Assembly (NCBI RefSeq): GCF_000190735.1 | Contig: NC_015177.1 | Coordinates: 4,092,001-4,156,000, forward strand | Reading direction: 5' to 3' | DNA from: Pseudopedobacter saltans DSM 12145 | GTDB lineage: Bacteria > Bacteroidota > Bacteroidia > Sphingobacteriales > Sphingobacteriaceae | DNA: 64,000 nt | Shown here: one piece after another, positions 1 to 8,424 of the stretch | How the letters are laid out: every line of letters begins with the position of its first letter | Position numbering within the stretch: the first letter of the stretch is position 1 | Notes under the pieces: model-generated | The model's database searches: none | What the model was told of the DNA's origin: nothing | Seen by the model: only the letters and a program-made list of their open reading frames with translations | Position numbers and translations under genes: made by a program

Positions 1-1027
1 TTAATTTGATCATATTGTAGGTATTACAGGTCTCCGGACCTTCGATATCCTCAATCATAGGCATGAAGTTATTTATAGGATGAAAATGTTCTCTCACGCT
101 ATTTCCTCCAATGGCGACAGTTCTTTTATAAACTACATTATCCCAAAAGAAAGTTGCTGCTTTGTGCCAATCGTCCTTATGTTCAATTTCCGAGATTTTT
201 TCGAACCCAATAACTTTAGGTATTTGTGTATTTGCATGTATGCCGGTTAATTTATCTTCTTGATTTCTAAGAGGATCTAGGATCGCTTTATGTGAAAATT
301 TTAAAGCCAAATCCATGTATTTTTGCTGCCCGGTCAATTTATAGGCATCCGCAAAAGATTCATTGATTCCCCCGTGTTCACTTTTAAGCATTTGTTGAAT
401 TTGCTGTTCGTTTAAATTGCCAAATGTTGTTGTGGCCCAATCGCATAATTTAATGAACATGTCTTTTGCAGTGTTGTTTCCTGTGTACACCCATGCGTCG
501 TACAAGCCAGCGAACACTTTGTGTATATTATAGAGCGGAACCCATTTTTTATTCAGTGAGAAAGTTGCGGCATCAATTTTTCCATCTGATATATCACGCC
601 ACATCGCTTTACCGTCAGGGACACCTCCTAAGTAACCATCACCATTTGCATCTTGGCATCGCTTTAATTCCGATAAATAATAGTCTATACGCTTATTAAT
701 ATCAGGATTTTTAGTGGACGCATACATAAGAGATAAAGCACTTAAATAATGTCCTCCAATATGTCCGTCTAAACCACTGTTTTCCCAATTGCCATAGCTT
801 TTGGCTTTTTCAGACAAGCCGGCTTCTCTTAGATATGGAGCTAAAAGCTTATCCATATCCATACTGAGTATATATTTCAAATCTACTTGTTCTGCATTCT
901 TGAAAATCCCATCAAGTAATTTTACTTCCTGGAGAGGAAAGGTTTGTAGTGTGGTATTACTTTGCGCAAAAAGGGTAGTGTACGAAAACAGATAAAAGAT
1001 GATAAATGGTTTAATTAAGGGTTTCAT
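1..1027 (-). CDS. GH127 beta-L-arabinofuranosidase (DUF1680), partial
   Basis: Not a full gene: 342 codons are visible and the 3' end lies beyond the left edge. The translation starts with a secretion signal ending around FAQ (residues 20-22), so the enzyme is exported, probably to the periplasm. It shows the hallmarks of the DUF1680/GH127 family: a long alpha/alpha-barrel, a GGHYLSALSLMY segment near residue 80, the HANTQIPK motif near residue 260, GGNSVREHF near residue 305 and GPETCNTYN near the edge, which carries the Glu and Cys that bind zinc in HypBA1-type enzymes; the nucleophile Cys would lie outside the window. GH127 enzymes release beta-L-arabinofuranose from arabinosides. It reads in the same direction as the AraR-like gene upstream, with a 97-bp gap that contains an inverted repeat. 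Other GH127/GH146 subfamily activities remain possible. Confidence 0.88.
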   Translation of the reverse strand, partial: MKPLIKPFIIFYLFSYTTLFAQSNTTLQTFPLQEVKLLDGIFKNAEQVDLKYILSMDMDKLLAPYLREAGLSEKAKSYGNWENSGLDGHIGGHYLSALSLMYASTKNPDINKRIDYYLSELKRCQDANGDGYLGGVPDGKAMWRDISDGKIDAATFSLNKKWVPLYNIHKVFAGLYDAWVYTGNNTAKDMFIKLCDWATTTFGNLNEQQIQQMLKSEHGGINESFADAYKLTGQQKYMDLALKFSHKAILDPLRNQEDKLTGIHANTQIPKVIGFEKISEIEHKDDWHKAATFFWDNVVYKRTVAIGGNSVREHFHPINNFMPMIEDIEGPETCNTYNMIKL

Positions 1028-1039
1028 TTTCAAAATAAG

Positions 1040-1075
1040 GTTTATATAATATTAAATGTCAATTTAACATTTAAT
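1040..1075. promoter_or_regulatory. Inverted repeat and AraR-like half-site upstream of GH127 gene
   Basis: The gap between the AraR-like gene and the GH127 start holds a 9-bp perfect inverted repeat, ATTAAATGT (1051-1059) and ACATTTAAT (1067-1075). Overlapping its left side is GTTTATATAATATTAAA (1040-1056), whose first seven bases match the arm of the palindrome at 1886-1900. A regulator site in front of the GH127 gene is an inference from this resemblance; the repeat could also only be an AT-rich hairpin. Confidence 0.35.
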
Positions 1076-1124
1076 TATTGAAAACGAAAATTATTTTTCC
1101 ATATTTTGTTAAGACGGTAATCTT

Positions 1125-1835
1125 CTAAGATTGAAGTAAAGCTTGCGGATTAGGTATAAAATTTAGAAATTTTTCAAAATTATCTTTATAGCTATCCTCA
1201 TTCAGCTTGTAGTAAAAAGCGCCTTTTTTCGAGTTTAACTTATCTTTTTCCTGCAACTTTATTAGTAAACCTGTAGATAATAGCTTTCGGCTAAAATTTC
1301 TTTTATCCAATTCCGAACCGTAGACTTGTTCGTACAAGGTCTGTATTTGAGGGATAGTAAATTTATTCGGTAATAATTCAAATAAAATAGGATGTAATGC
1401 AGCTTTATATCGTAATTTATTCAATGCGACATTTACCATCTCATTATGATCAAAAATAAGTTGAGGGATAGCTTCAATATCGATCCATTCGGCATGATAA
1501 AGATCAGTAATTTGAGTTTTGTATTTATTAATCTCGATAAAGGCGTAATAACCAACACTGATGGTTCTTTCTATTGGATCACGATCTACATTACCAAAAA
1601 CTTCGGTTTGTTCCATATAAATGTCTTCTAAACCTGTAAGTTCTTTCAGAACCCTGGCAGCGGCCTGTGAAGGGCTCTCATCTGTCTGTACGAATCCCCC
1701 CATAACACTCCATTTGTCTTTTTCAGGCTCGAATCCCCTTTTTATTAAAAGGATTTTTAGCTTTTCTCCATCGAAACCAAAAATGATGCAATCAACTGCT
1801 ACGAGTATGCGGGTTTGTTTAGAATATTTTCTCAT
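1125..1835 (-). CDS. araR: NUDIX-like transcriptional regulator, AraR type
   Basis: A 236-residue protein with an N-terminal NUDIX fold (about residues 8-145) and a C-terminal winged-helix part (about 150-225), the architecture of NrtR and of the arabinose-responsive AraR described in Bacteroides. The Nudix box is degenerate: G47-x5-E53-x7-R61 is kept, but the following positions read V-L-K-E-L-T-G-L, so two of the usual glutamates (62 and 66) are Val and Leu. This fits a sugar-sensing domain that has lost hydrolysis. It lies beside four arabinose-related genes and is divergent from the GH51 operon, so it probably represses both sides and is relieved by L-arabinose. Family call is solid; the ligand is inferred from context. 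Confidence 0.82.
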   Translation of the reverse strand: MRKYSKQTRILVAVDCIIFGFDGEKLKILLIKRGFEPEKDKWSVMGGFVQTDESPSQAAARVLKELTGLEDIYMEQTEVFGNVDRDPIERTISVGYYAFIEINKYKTQITDLYHAEWIDIEAIPQLIFDHNEMVNVALNKLRYKAALHPILFELLPNKFTIPQIQTLYEQVYGSELDKRNFSRKLLSTGLLIKLQEKDKLNSKKGAFYYKLNEDSYKDNFEKFLNFIPNPQALLQS

Positions 1836-1885
1836 TTACAGGAATGCATTGGTTTATACAATGCAGGGACAATTTTAGTTATTTT

Positions 1886-1900
1886 GTTTATAATATAAAC
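1886..1900. promoter_or_regulatory. Candidate AraR operator palindrome
   Basis: GTTTATAATATAAAC is a perfect 15-bp palindrome: 7-bp arms GTTTATA/TATAAAC around one central base. It sits 51 bp upstream of the regulator start and about 335 bp before the first GH51 gene, a good place for autoregulation. Binding by the NUDIX-like regulator is inference. Confidence 0.5.
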
Positions 1901-2002
1901 TATAGCACGCTGAATTTCTATATTTTGTATGAAGTAGCAGCTATATAAAGATAGTTATTAGAATAAATAAATTCTACAAAAGCAATTTTTATTAAATGTT
2001 GT

Positions 2003-2032
2003 TTTGACAATTAAAAAAGTTTATTTAATTTG
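2003..2032 (+). promoter_or_regulatory. Bacteroidota-type promoter for GH51 operon
   Basis: TTTG (2003-2006) is followed after 18 bp by TTAATTTG (2025-2032), which matches the Bacteroidota -7 box TAnnTTTG at all fixed positions but one. It would give a leader of about 195 nt before the GH51 start at 2235. Confidence 0.4.
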
Positions 2033-2081
2033 GAAAACCAAACATTGGGCTACAATTATTTAATAAACCAACCAATCAATT

Positions 2082-2141
2082 ATGGAAATACCAGCATTGG
2101 AGAATAATTTAGAATCAGTAGCTCGTGATAATTATATATAA
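2082..2141 (+). CDS. Possible 19-codon leader peptide
   Basis: An ATG-initiated frame of 19 codons (begins MEIPALENN, ends DNYI) followed by TAA lies downstream of the putative promoter and upstream of the GH51 gene, in the region that would be the mRNA leader. I do not recognise it. It may be a chance ORF; only its position makes it worth listing. Confidence 0.2.
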   Translation: MEIPALENNLESVARDNYI

Positions 2142-2234
2142 TTTTTAAGCTGTGAATTTCAATTTATTATTAATCAAACCAATAATAACCACCGGTATCC
2201 GCAAATGCGTATGCTGATATTAAAGAGCCACATT

Positions 2235-3788
2235 ATGAATTTAAAAAAGAAACTAGTTAAATCCGTGGGGATGATTTTCATTGTAGTGATCAATGCAAAT
2301 GCGCAAACCAATAATATCAAATTAGATGCCTCCAAACCAGAAATTACAATTAATAAACACATTTACGGACATTTTGCGGAACATTTAGGCAGGTGTATTT
2401 ATGATGGATTTTATGTTGGGGAAGGTAATAAAATAATACCTAACACTAACGGCGTTAGAAATGATATTATAGATGCCTTAAAAAAACTGAATATTCCCAA
2501 TTTGAGATGGCCTGGAGGCTGTTTTGCGGATACTTATCATTGGATGGACGGTGTTGGACCCAAAGAAAAAAGACCTTCTATGGTAAATACCTGGTGGGGC
2601 GGTGTTACCGAGAATAACAGTTTCGGTACACATGATTTTTTAAATATGTGTGAACTTTTAGGTGCTGAACCCTATTTGGCTGGAAATATGGCCTCCGGTA
2701 CGGTAAAAGAGCTTTCGGATTGGGTGCAATATGTAAATCATAACGGCGAAAGCCCAATGTCTAAGCTTCGTAAGGAAAATGGAAGAGAGAAACCCTGGAG
2801 CGTTAAATTCTGGGGAGTAGGAAATGAAGCTTGGGGATGTGGTGGTAATATGACACCAGAATATTACGCCAATGAATATAGAAAATATGCAACCTTCATG
2901 TCTAGCTGGACAAATGATAAGGGAATTTTTAGAGTTGCTTCGGGAGCGAATGTAGCGGATTATCACTGGACGGAGACTTTAATGAAAAATGTTCCGAAAG
3001 GTCTTTTAGAAGGCGTTGCTTTACATCATTATTCTTTTGTAGAATGGAATAAAAAAGGTTCTGCAACCAGTTTTTCCGAAGATCAATACTTTAGAACAAT
3101 GCAAACCGCCTGGAGAATGGAAGAGTTGGTGACTAAGCACTCAGCGATTATGGATAAATACGATCCACAAAAAAAGGTGGCTTTGGTAGTTGACGAATGG
3201 GGAGGATGGTATGATGTAGAGCCAGGGACCAATCCCGGTTTTCTTTACCAACAAAATACTATGAGAGACGCTATGATTGCCGGTCTGACATTAAATGTTT
3301 TCAATAACCATGCAGAACGCGTAAGAATGGCCAATCTAGCTCAGGCAGTGAACGTTTTACAATCTGTAATTCTGACCAAAGATGATAAAATGATTTTGAC
3401 ACCAACTTATCATGTTTTGGAAATGTATAAAGTGCATCAGGATGCGAAACTAATTCCTTTAACAGTAAATTCTGCTGATTATACTTACGGAGAAAAAAGT
3501 ATACCGGCTGTTACCGCATCCGCTTCTTTAGCGGGTAATGGAGTAACTAATATTTCTCTAACGAATATAGATGCTTCAAAAGCTCAGGAAATAGTTTTGG
3601 ATATTACAGGCAAAAGCTATAAAAATATTAAAGGAAGAATTCTTACATCGAAGAAATTACAAGATTTCAATTCCTTTGAAAAACCGGATGTTATTAAACC
3701 GGCTATTTTCAAAGATGCACAATTAAAAGAAAACCAGTTAAAAGTAAAGCTTCCTCCGTTTTCAGTAGTTGTTCTAGAGTTAATTTAA
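2235..3788 (+). CDS. GH51 alpha-L-arabinofuranosidase (secreted)
   Basis: Glycoside hydrolase family 51, compact type (517 residues from this start), cleaving terminal alpha-L-arabinofuranosyl groups of arabinan or arabinoxylan fragments. An upstream ATG at 2205 is possible, but starting at 2235 gives a clean signal peptide (NLKKKL followed by a hydrophobic stretch and a cut after NANAQ). Seen: HFAEHLGRCIYDG near the N-terminus, NLRWPGGCFADTYHW, the acid/base Glu in GVGNEAWG (E198) and the nucleophile Glu in VVDEWGGW (E321). The C-terminal 150 residues form the usual beta-sandwich. Only 9 bp separate it from the next GH51 gene, so the two are co-transcribed. Confidence 0.93.
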   Translation: MNLKKKLVKSVGMIFIVVINANAQTNNIKLDASKPEITINKHIYGHFAEHLGRCIYDGFYVGEGNKIIPNTNGVRNDIIDALKKLNIPNLRWPGGCFADTYHWMDGVGPKEKRPSMVNTWWGGVTENNSFGTHDFLNMCELLGAEPYLAGNMASGTVKELSDWVQYVNHNGESPMSKLRKENGREKPWSVKFWGVGNEAWGCGGNMTPEYYANEYRKYATFMSSWTNDKGIFRVASGANVADYHWTETLMKNVPKGLLEGVALHHYSFVEWNKKGSATSFSEDQYFRTMQTAWRMEELVTKHSAIMDKYDPQKKVALVVDEWGGWYDVEPGTNPGFLYQQNTMRDAMIAGLTLNVFNNHAERVRMANLAQAVNVLQSVILTKDDKMILTPTYHVLEMYKVHQDAKLIPLTVNSADYTYGEKSIPAVTASASLAGNGVTNISLTNIDASKAQEIVLDITGKSYKNIKGRILTSKKLQDFNSFEKPDVIKPAIFKDAQLKENQLKVKLPPFSVVVLELI

Positions 3789-3797
3789 ATTGAGATT

Positions 3798-5777
3798 ATG
3801 CTTAATAAAAAGTGTATGGGCTTTATCCTGTCTGTATTGTTGTCAGGGTCGGTGATGGCGCAAACAAAAAAATTTCAGGTAAATGCAAATGATATCAAAG
3901 CACAAATACAGCAGAATATGTGGGGTGTATTTTTCGAAGATATCAATATGGGAGCAGATGGTGGAATTTACGCCGAGCTGATTAAAAATCGATCGTTTGA
4001 ATTCTATAAACCTCTTATGGGATGGAAAAGAGAAGGAAAAGCCTATAAAGAGGGCGATATTTTAGTTATTAACAGGCAAGATGCAAAGAGCAATAATCCA
4101 AGATTTCTTAGGGTAAAAGCAAATAGTGTAGCTAAAGGAGATTTCACATTAACCAATGAAGGTTTTAGGGGAATGGGTTTGAAGAAGGATCTTGCTTATG
4201 AGTTCTCTGTATTTTACAGGCAATTAAAGTCGGGCATACAATTAAATCTCGAGTTGTTAGATGGTAAAGGCAATGTTATAGGAACCGGAAAACTAATACC
4301 GGAAAATGCAGACGGAAACTGGCATACACAAAAAACGACATTAGTTTCCTCAGCCACCGAATTGAAAGGAAGATTCAGAATAGCTTTTGAAGGAACAGGA
4401 GAGATAGATCTGGATATGATTTCTCTCTTCCCAACAGATACATGGAAAAAAAGACCGGGAGGTTTGAGAGCGGATATGGTACAGCGTTTAGCAGATTTGA
4501 AACCTGGTTTTATCCGTTTTCCGGGAGGGTGTATTGTGGAAGGGCATGAGCTGTCAACAAGGTACCAATGGAAAAAAACAGTAGGCTCGGTGGAAGACAG
4601 ACAGTTGATCGTAAACCGATGGAATACAGAATTTGCACATAGATTGACGCCAGATTATTATCAAACTTTTGGCCTAGGGTTTTATGAATATTTTTTAATG
4701 GCAGAAGATATTGGAGCCAACGCATTACCTATCTTAAATTGTGGAATGGCTTGTCAGTTTAATACGGCAGAAGTAGTTCCAATGGAGCAATTAGATGAAT
4801 ATGTGCAAGATGCACTGGATTTGGTGGAGTTTGCAAATGGTCCGGTTACCAGCAAATGGGGGAAAGTGAGAAGTGACATGGGACATCCCGCTTCTTTCAA
4901 CTTGAAATATCTTGGAGTAGGTAATGAAAACTGGGGGCCGCAATATGTAGAACGTTTGAAAGTATTCCAAAAAGCATTAAAATCAAAATATCCGGAAGTC
5001 AAATTGGTTTTCAGTTCTGGTACGGATCCCGAAGGCGAGCGTTTTCAATATTTAGATAAAGAACTTAGAAATTTAAAAGTAGATATCATAGACGAACATT
5101 TTTATCGTAGTCCAAAATGGTTTTTAGAAAATGCGAAACGTTATGATAATTACGATAGAAAAGGCCCTAAAATTTTTGCCGGTGAATATGCAGCGCATAG
5201 TGGAAAAACGGCAACGCCAGACAATATAAATAACTGGCTTACAGCTTTAGCCGAAGCCTCTTTCTTAACCGGAGCAGAAAGAAATGCTGATGTAGTGCAA
5301 CTGGCTTCCTACGCACCTTTGTTCGCACATTTAGACGGTTGGCAATGGACACCGGATTTAATTTGGGTTGATAATTTGCATACTTATGGTACACCAAATT
5401 ATTATATCCAGCAGTTGTATTCATTAAATAAAGGAACTCATGCAGTATCGATTACCAGTGAAAATGAAGTTGTTGCAGGAAAAGATGGTTACTACGCATC
5501 TGCAACTATAGACAAAAAAACGAATGAAATAATCGTGAAAATATCAAACTATGATGCCAATTCAAGAGAAATAGAGTTAAATATTTCGGGAATTAAGAAG
5601 CTGAATAATACGGGCAAAGATATTTATATGGTTTCCGATATAGATGCTGTGAACTCTATACCGGCGCCGTTAAATGTAAGTCCTAAGGAGCGAATGGTAA
5701 AAGCGTCTGGAAAAACGGTAAAAGCGAAATTGGAACCGTATTCTTTCCATGTTTTTAAGTTCAAGGCAACTTTATAA
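3798..5777 (+). CDS. GH51 alpha-L-arabinofuranosidase with carbohydrate-binding module
   Basis: Second GH51 enzyme, of the longer 660-residue type. A signal peptide ends at VMAQ (about residue 22). Residues about 85-215 form a carbohydrate-binding-like beta-sandwich (CBM4/9 type), followed by the catalytic barrel with FIRFPGGCIVEGH, the acid/base Glu in GVGNENWGPQY (E377) and the nucleophile Glu in FAGEYAAH (E463), then a C-terminal beta-sandwich. It diverges strongly from its neighbour, so the pair probably handles different linkages or chain positions rather than being a recent duplication. It is the second gene of the operon; 184 bp with a hairpin separate it from the mutarotase gene. Confidence 0.92.
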   Translation: MLNKKCMGFILSVLLSGSVMAQTKKFQVNANDIKAQIQQNMWGVFFEDINMGADGGIYAELIKNRSFEFYKPLMGWKREGKAYKEGDILVINRQDAKSNNPRFLRVKANSVAKGDFTLTNEGFRGMGLKKDLAYEFSVFYRQLKSGIQLNLELLDGKGNVIGTGKLIPENADGNWHTQKTTLVSSATELKGRFRIAFEGTGEIDLDMISLFPTDTWKKRPGGLRADMVQRLADLKPGFIRFPGGCIVEGHELSTRYQWKKTVGSVEDRQLIVNRWNTEFAHRLTPDYYQTFGLGFYEYFLMAEDIGANALPILNCGMACQFNTAEVVPMEQLDEYVQDALDLVEFANGPVTSKWGKVRSDMGHPASFNLKYLGVGNENWGPQYVERLKVFQKALKSKYPEVKLVFSSGTDPEGERFQYLDKELRNLKVDIIDEHFYRSPKWFLENAKRYDNYDRKGPKIFAGEYAAHSGKTATPDNINNWLTALAEASFLTGAERNADVVQLASYAPLFAHLDGWQWTPDLIWVDNLHTYGTPNYYIQQLYSLNKGTHAVSITSENEVVAGKDGYYASATIDKKTNEIIVKISNYDANSREIELNISGIKKLNNTGKDIYMVSDIDAVNSIPAPLNVSPKERMVKASGKTVKAKLEPYSFHVFKFKATL

Positions 5778-5823
5778 ATATGAAATTGTATTCTCTTTTA
5801 CTAAGGTGTCGCCCACAATGCAG

Positions 5824-5859
5824 AACGGTTGGATGGGACAAAAAGACCGTCCGATTGTT
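5824..5859 (+). other. RNA hairpin between GH51 gene and mutarotase gene
   Basis: Arms 5824-5836 and 5847-5859 pair over about 12-13 bp if G-U wobbles are allowed (ACGGTTGGATGG against CCGTCCGATTGT), around an A-rich loop. No T-run follows, so it looks more like an mRNA processing or stability element than a terminator. Confidence 0.35.
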
Positions 5860-5961
5860 AAAGTTGAATGAGGTATAGTATAAAAGAGACTTATTCAGAC
5901 CAAAAATTCAGAAAACATAGTGTAAAATATTAAATTCGATATAAAATAAAAATCAAACCAA

Positions 5962-7140
5962 ATGAGAAAAGTATTATTGGGTCTTTCAACAGCAGCGGTG
6001 ATTTTGGCGCTAGCTTCCTGCAACAATAACAATAAGAAACAGTCGGAAGGAAATTCGGACTCTGTTAAAGTTGGAAATACAGCGGTAAGTCTGGATAAAG
6101 CCAATTTTGAGAAAACCGTAGATGGAAAACAAGTTAATTTGTACACATTAAAAAATGAAAACAACGCGTCTGTAGTAATCACCAATTATGGTGGCAGAGT
6201 TATTAGTATAGTTGTGCCAAATAAGGACGGAGGTTTAACCGACGTAGCACTTGGCTATGACAAATTAGAAAGTTATCAGGTTAAAGGTGAAGCATTCTTT
6301 GGAGCAATTATTGGCAGATATGGAAATAGAATTGGGAAGGGAAAATTCTCTTTGGATGGAAAAACTTATCAATTGGAGCTGAATGACGGATCGAACTCTT
6401 TACATGGCGGAAACAATGGTTTTTATGCTAAGGTTTGGGATGTAGAAGAATCTACTGATAATAAATTGGTGTTAAGCTACATTTCTGCAGACGGGGAAGC
6501 AGGTTATCCAGGTACGCTTAATGTAAAAGTGACTTATACTTTAGAAGCCAATAATTCTTTGAAAATTGATTACGAAGCGACAACCGATAAAAAAACAGTT
6601 GTTAATCTAACTAATCATACTTACTTTAATTTGAATGGAGAAGGTGATTCTACTATCCTTGATCATGAATTAATGATTAGCGCAAATGCAATTACTCCTG
6701 TTGATAACACTTTAATCCCAACCGGAGAGCTAATGCCGGTAGAAGGAACTCCATTTGATTTTAATAAGCCAACCCGTATTGGAGATCGTATTGAAACTGA
6801 TAACGAACAGTTAAAATTTGGAAAGGGCTACGATCATAATTGGGTATTGCATAAATCTAAAGGTTTGCAGACTATAGCCAACGTATATTCTGCAAAAACT
6901 GGAATACAAATGGACGTCATTACCGAAGAACCTGGATTACAGTTTTATAGCGGCAATTTCATGACGGGTGCAGAACATAATGGAAAAGGTGGAAAAGCAT
7001 ATCCATTTCGTTCGGCATTTTGCTTAGAAACACAACATTTTCCAGATTCGCCAAATCATGCAAATTTCCCTTCAACAGTTTTAAAACCGGGCTCGACTTA
7101 TAAAACGACAACAGTTTATAAATTCTCTGTAAGAAAATAA
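5962..7140 (+). CDS. Aldose 1-epimerase (mutarotase), lipoprotein
   Basis: Galactose mutarotase family enzyme of 392 residues that interconverts alpha and beta anomers of aldoses. The N-terminus is a lipoprotein signal with lipobox LASC (Cys at about 20), followed by an Asn/Lys-rich linker, so the enzyme is likely membrane-anchored in the periplasm, acting on sugars freed there. Seen: GRYGNRIGKGKF, SLHGG, the catalytic His in NLTNHTYFNLNG, GYDHNW, FYSGNF and the catalytic Glu in CLETQHFPDSPN. It follows the two arabinofuranosidases and probably acts on released arabinose (inferred). A strong hairpin follows. Confidence 0.92.
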   Translation: MRKVLLGLSTAAVILALASCNNNNKKQSEGNSDSVKVGNTAVSLDKANFEKTVDGKQVNLYTLKNENNASVVITNYGGRVISIVVPNKDGGLTDVALGYDKLESYQVKGEAFFGAIIGRYGNRIGKGKFSLDGKTYQLELNDGSNSLHGGNNGFYAKVWDVEESTDNKLVLSYISADGEAGYPGTLNVKVTYTLEANNSLKIDYEATTDKKTVVNLTNHTYFNLNGEGDSTILDHELMISANAITPVDNTLIPTGELMPVEGTPFDFNKPTRIGDRIETDNEQLKFGKGYDHNWVLHKSKGLQTIANVYSAKTGIQMDVITEEPGLQFYSGNFMTGAEHNGKGGKAYPFRSAFCLETQHFPDSPNHANFPSTVLKPGSTYKTTTVYKFSVRK

Positions 7141-7158
7141 GAATGCAGATTTTTGTAA

Positions 7159-7204
7159 AAAAGCCAATATGGAAATAAAGATTGTTTCTATATTGGCTTT
7201 TATT
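7159..7204 (+). terminator. Rho-independent terminator-like hairpin
   Basis: AAAAGCCAATAT (7159-7170) and ATATTGGCTTTT (7190-7201) form a perfect 12-bp stem ending in a T-run. It lies between the two mutarotase genes and may reduce read-through into the second one. Confidence 0.7.
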
Positions 7205-7221
7205 ATTTTGACCAAACCATT

Positions 7222-8280
7222 ATGAAGAATTTAAATAGCCTAAGACATTCTTTTGTTCCATTACAGGATAAAGAATCTTCTCAGTTTATTGTGCTGGAAA
7301 ACAGTCAAAACACACAGATAGGAATTAGTGATTTTGGTGCCAGAATTACACATTTTTTATTACCTACCAGTAAAGAAGCGATAGATATAGTTCTTGGTTT
7401 TGATAAATTAGAGGATTACTTAAGCGCAAGGGAAAAATATCATGGCGTAACCGTGGGACCTTACGCCAATAGAATTGCCAACGGAAAATTCTCTTTAAAT
7501 AATAATGAATATACACTTGCCCAAAACAATGGAACCAATTGTTTACATGGCGGAATAGCAGGTTTTCACAATCGTTATTGGGATGTGGAGGAATTTACCA
7601 AAAATTCCGTTACTTTATCTACAACAACAGAAAAAGGGGAGGAGGGCTTTCCGGGCGAACTTTCTGTAAAAGTGAAATATACTTTAGGTGATGATAATGC
7701 GCTAACGATTGAATACTTTGCTGAAACAGCACATGATACGGTTATAAACTTAACAAATCATGCGTATTTTAATTTGAATGGTGCTGAACAAAATGACATT
7801 ACCGCACATGTTATCATCATAAACTCATCTGAATACGCGATTGTTGATGAAAGATGTATACCTACCGGAGAATTACAAAATGTAGAGAATACACCTTTTG
7901 ATTTTAGACAGCCAAAAGTAATTGCTAAAGATATAGAAGAAAAAGACGAGCAGCTGATTATTGGAAATGGCTACGATCATTCTTTCCAATTGAAATCGGA
8001 AGATAACGCTGATTTAATTTTTGCAGCTGCGGCAGAAGGGGATATCTCGAAAATTCGACTGGAAGTCTATACAACAGAACCCGCTATACAGTTTTATACT
8101 GGAAACTACTTAGGAAGTGGAGATGTAGGTAAAGAGAAAACGGTTTATAAGGACAGAAGCGGATTTTGTTTTGAAACCCAGCACCATCCTGATTCGCCAA
8201 ATCGTCCTGAATTTCCGTCTACAGTTTTAAAAGCCGGAGATAAGTTTTATTCGAAAACTATCTACAAAGCTCTGGTTTAG
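7222..8280 (+). CDS. Aldose 1-epimerase (mutarotase), cytosolic
   Basis: A second mutarotase-family protein, 352 residues, without a signal peptide, so cytosolic. Conserved points: YANRIANGKFSL, CLHGG, His in NLTNHAYFNLNG, GYDHSF, FYTGNYL and the Glu in CFETQHHPDSPN. Similarity to the preceding lipoprotein paralogue runs over the full length, suggesting an old duplication with different targeting: one copy outside, one inside the inner membrane. The start at 7222 comes 18 bp after the terminator hairpin, so it may have its own promoter or be fed by read-through. Confidence 0.92.
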   Translation: MKNLNSLRHSFVPLQDKESSQFIVLENSQNTQIGISDFGARITHFLLPTSKEAIDIVLGFDKLEDYLSAREKYHGVTVGPYANRIANGKFSLNNNEYTLAQNNGTNCLHGGIAGFHNRYWDVEEFTKNSVTLSTTTEKGEEGFPGELSVKVKYTLGDDNALTIEYFAETAHDTVINLTNHAYFNLNGAEQNDITAHVIIINSSEYAIVDERCIPTGELQNVENTPFDFRQPKVIAKDIEEKDEQLIIGNGYDHSFQLKSEDNADLIFAAAAEGDISKIRLEVYTTEPAIQFYTGNYLGSGDVGKEKTVYKDRSGFCFETQHHPDSPNRPEFPSTVLKAGDKFYSKTIYKALV

Positions 8281-8424
8281 TATCAGGTAGCAAGACCGAG
8301 TGAGGTTGGTCGTTAATCGTTTTTCGTTGTAAAGCCATGGCTATCGGCTATTGACTATGTCAATAAATCAAAAACTATCAACCCAACTTCAGTCTTTTAC
8401 ACTGCTATTTCCGCATCTCTGGTT
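8281..8424. repeat. Intergenic stretch with dispersed-repeat words
   Basis: This 144-bp gap between convergent genes contains TATCAGGTAGCAAG, GACCGAGTGAGG, CGTTAATCG and CTATTGACTATG, words that recur in other gaps of this window (11420, 21500, 24010, 44000, 57850, 58930). No gene is visible. Confidence 0.45.

Larger units (their letters stand above)
1836..2234. other. Divergent control region of the arabinan cluster
   Basis: This 399-bp AT-rich stretch separates the regulator from the first GH51 gene. It contains the palindrome at 1886-1900, a second inverted repeat TAGAAT (1959-1964) / ATTCTA (1971-1976), a promoter-like pair at 2003-2032, and a 19-codon reading frame at 2082-2141. No longer gene is visible. 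Confidence 0.7.

Noticed and set aside
466..995. Two plus-strand ORFs opposite the GH127 gene
   Set aside because: They are antisense shadows; the minus-strand frame carries GH127 motifs throughout.
5780..5878. Short ORF after the second GH51 gene
   Set aside because: It spans the RNA hairpin and its product looks random; the hairpin explains the sequence better.
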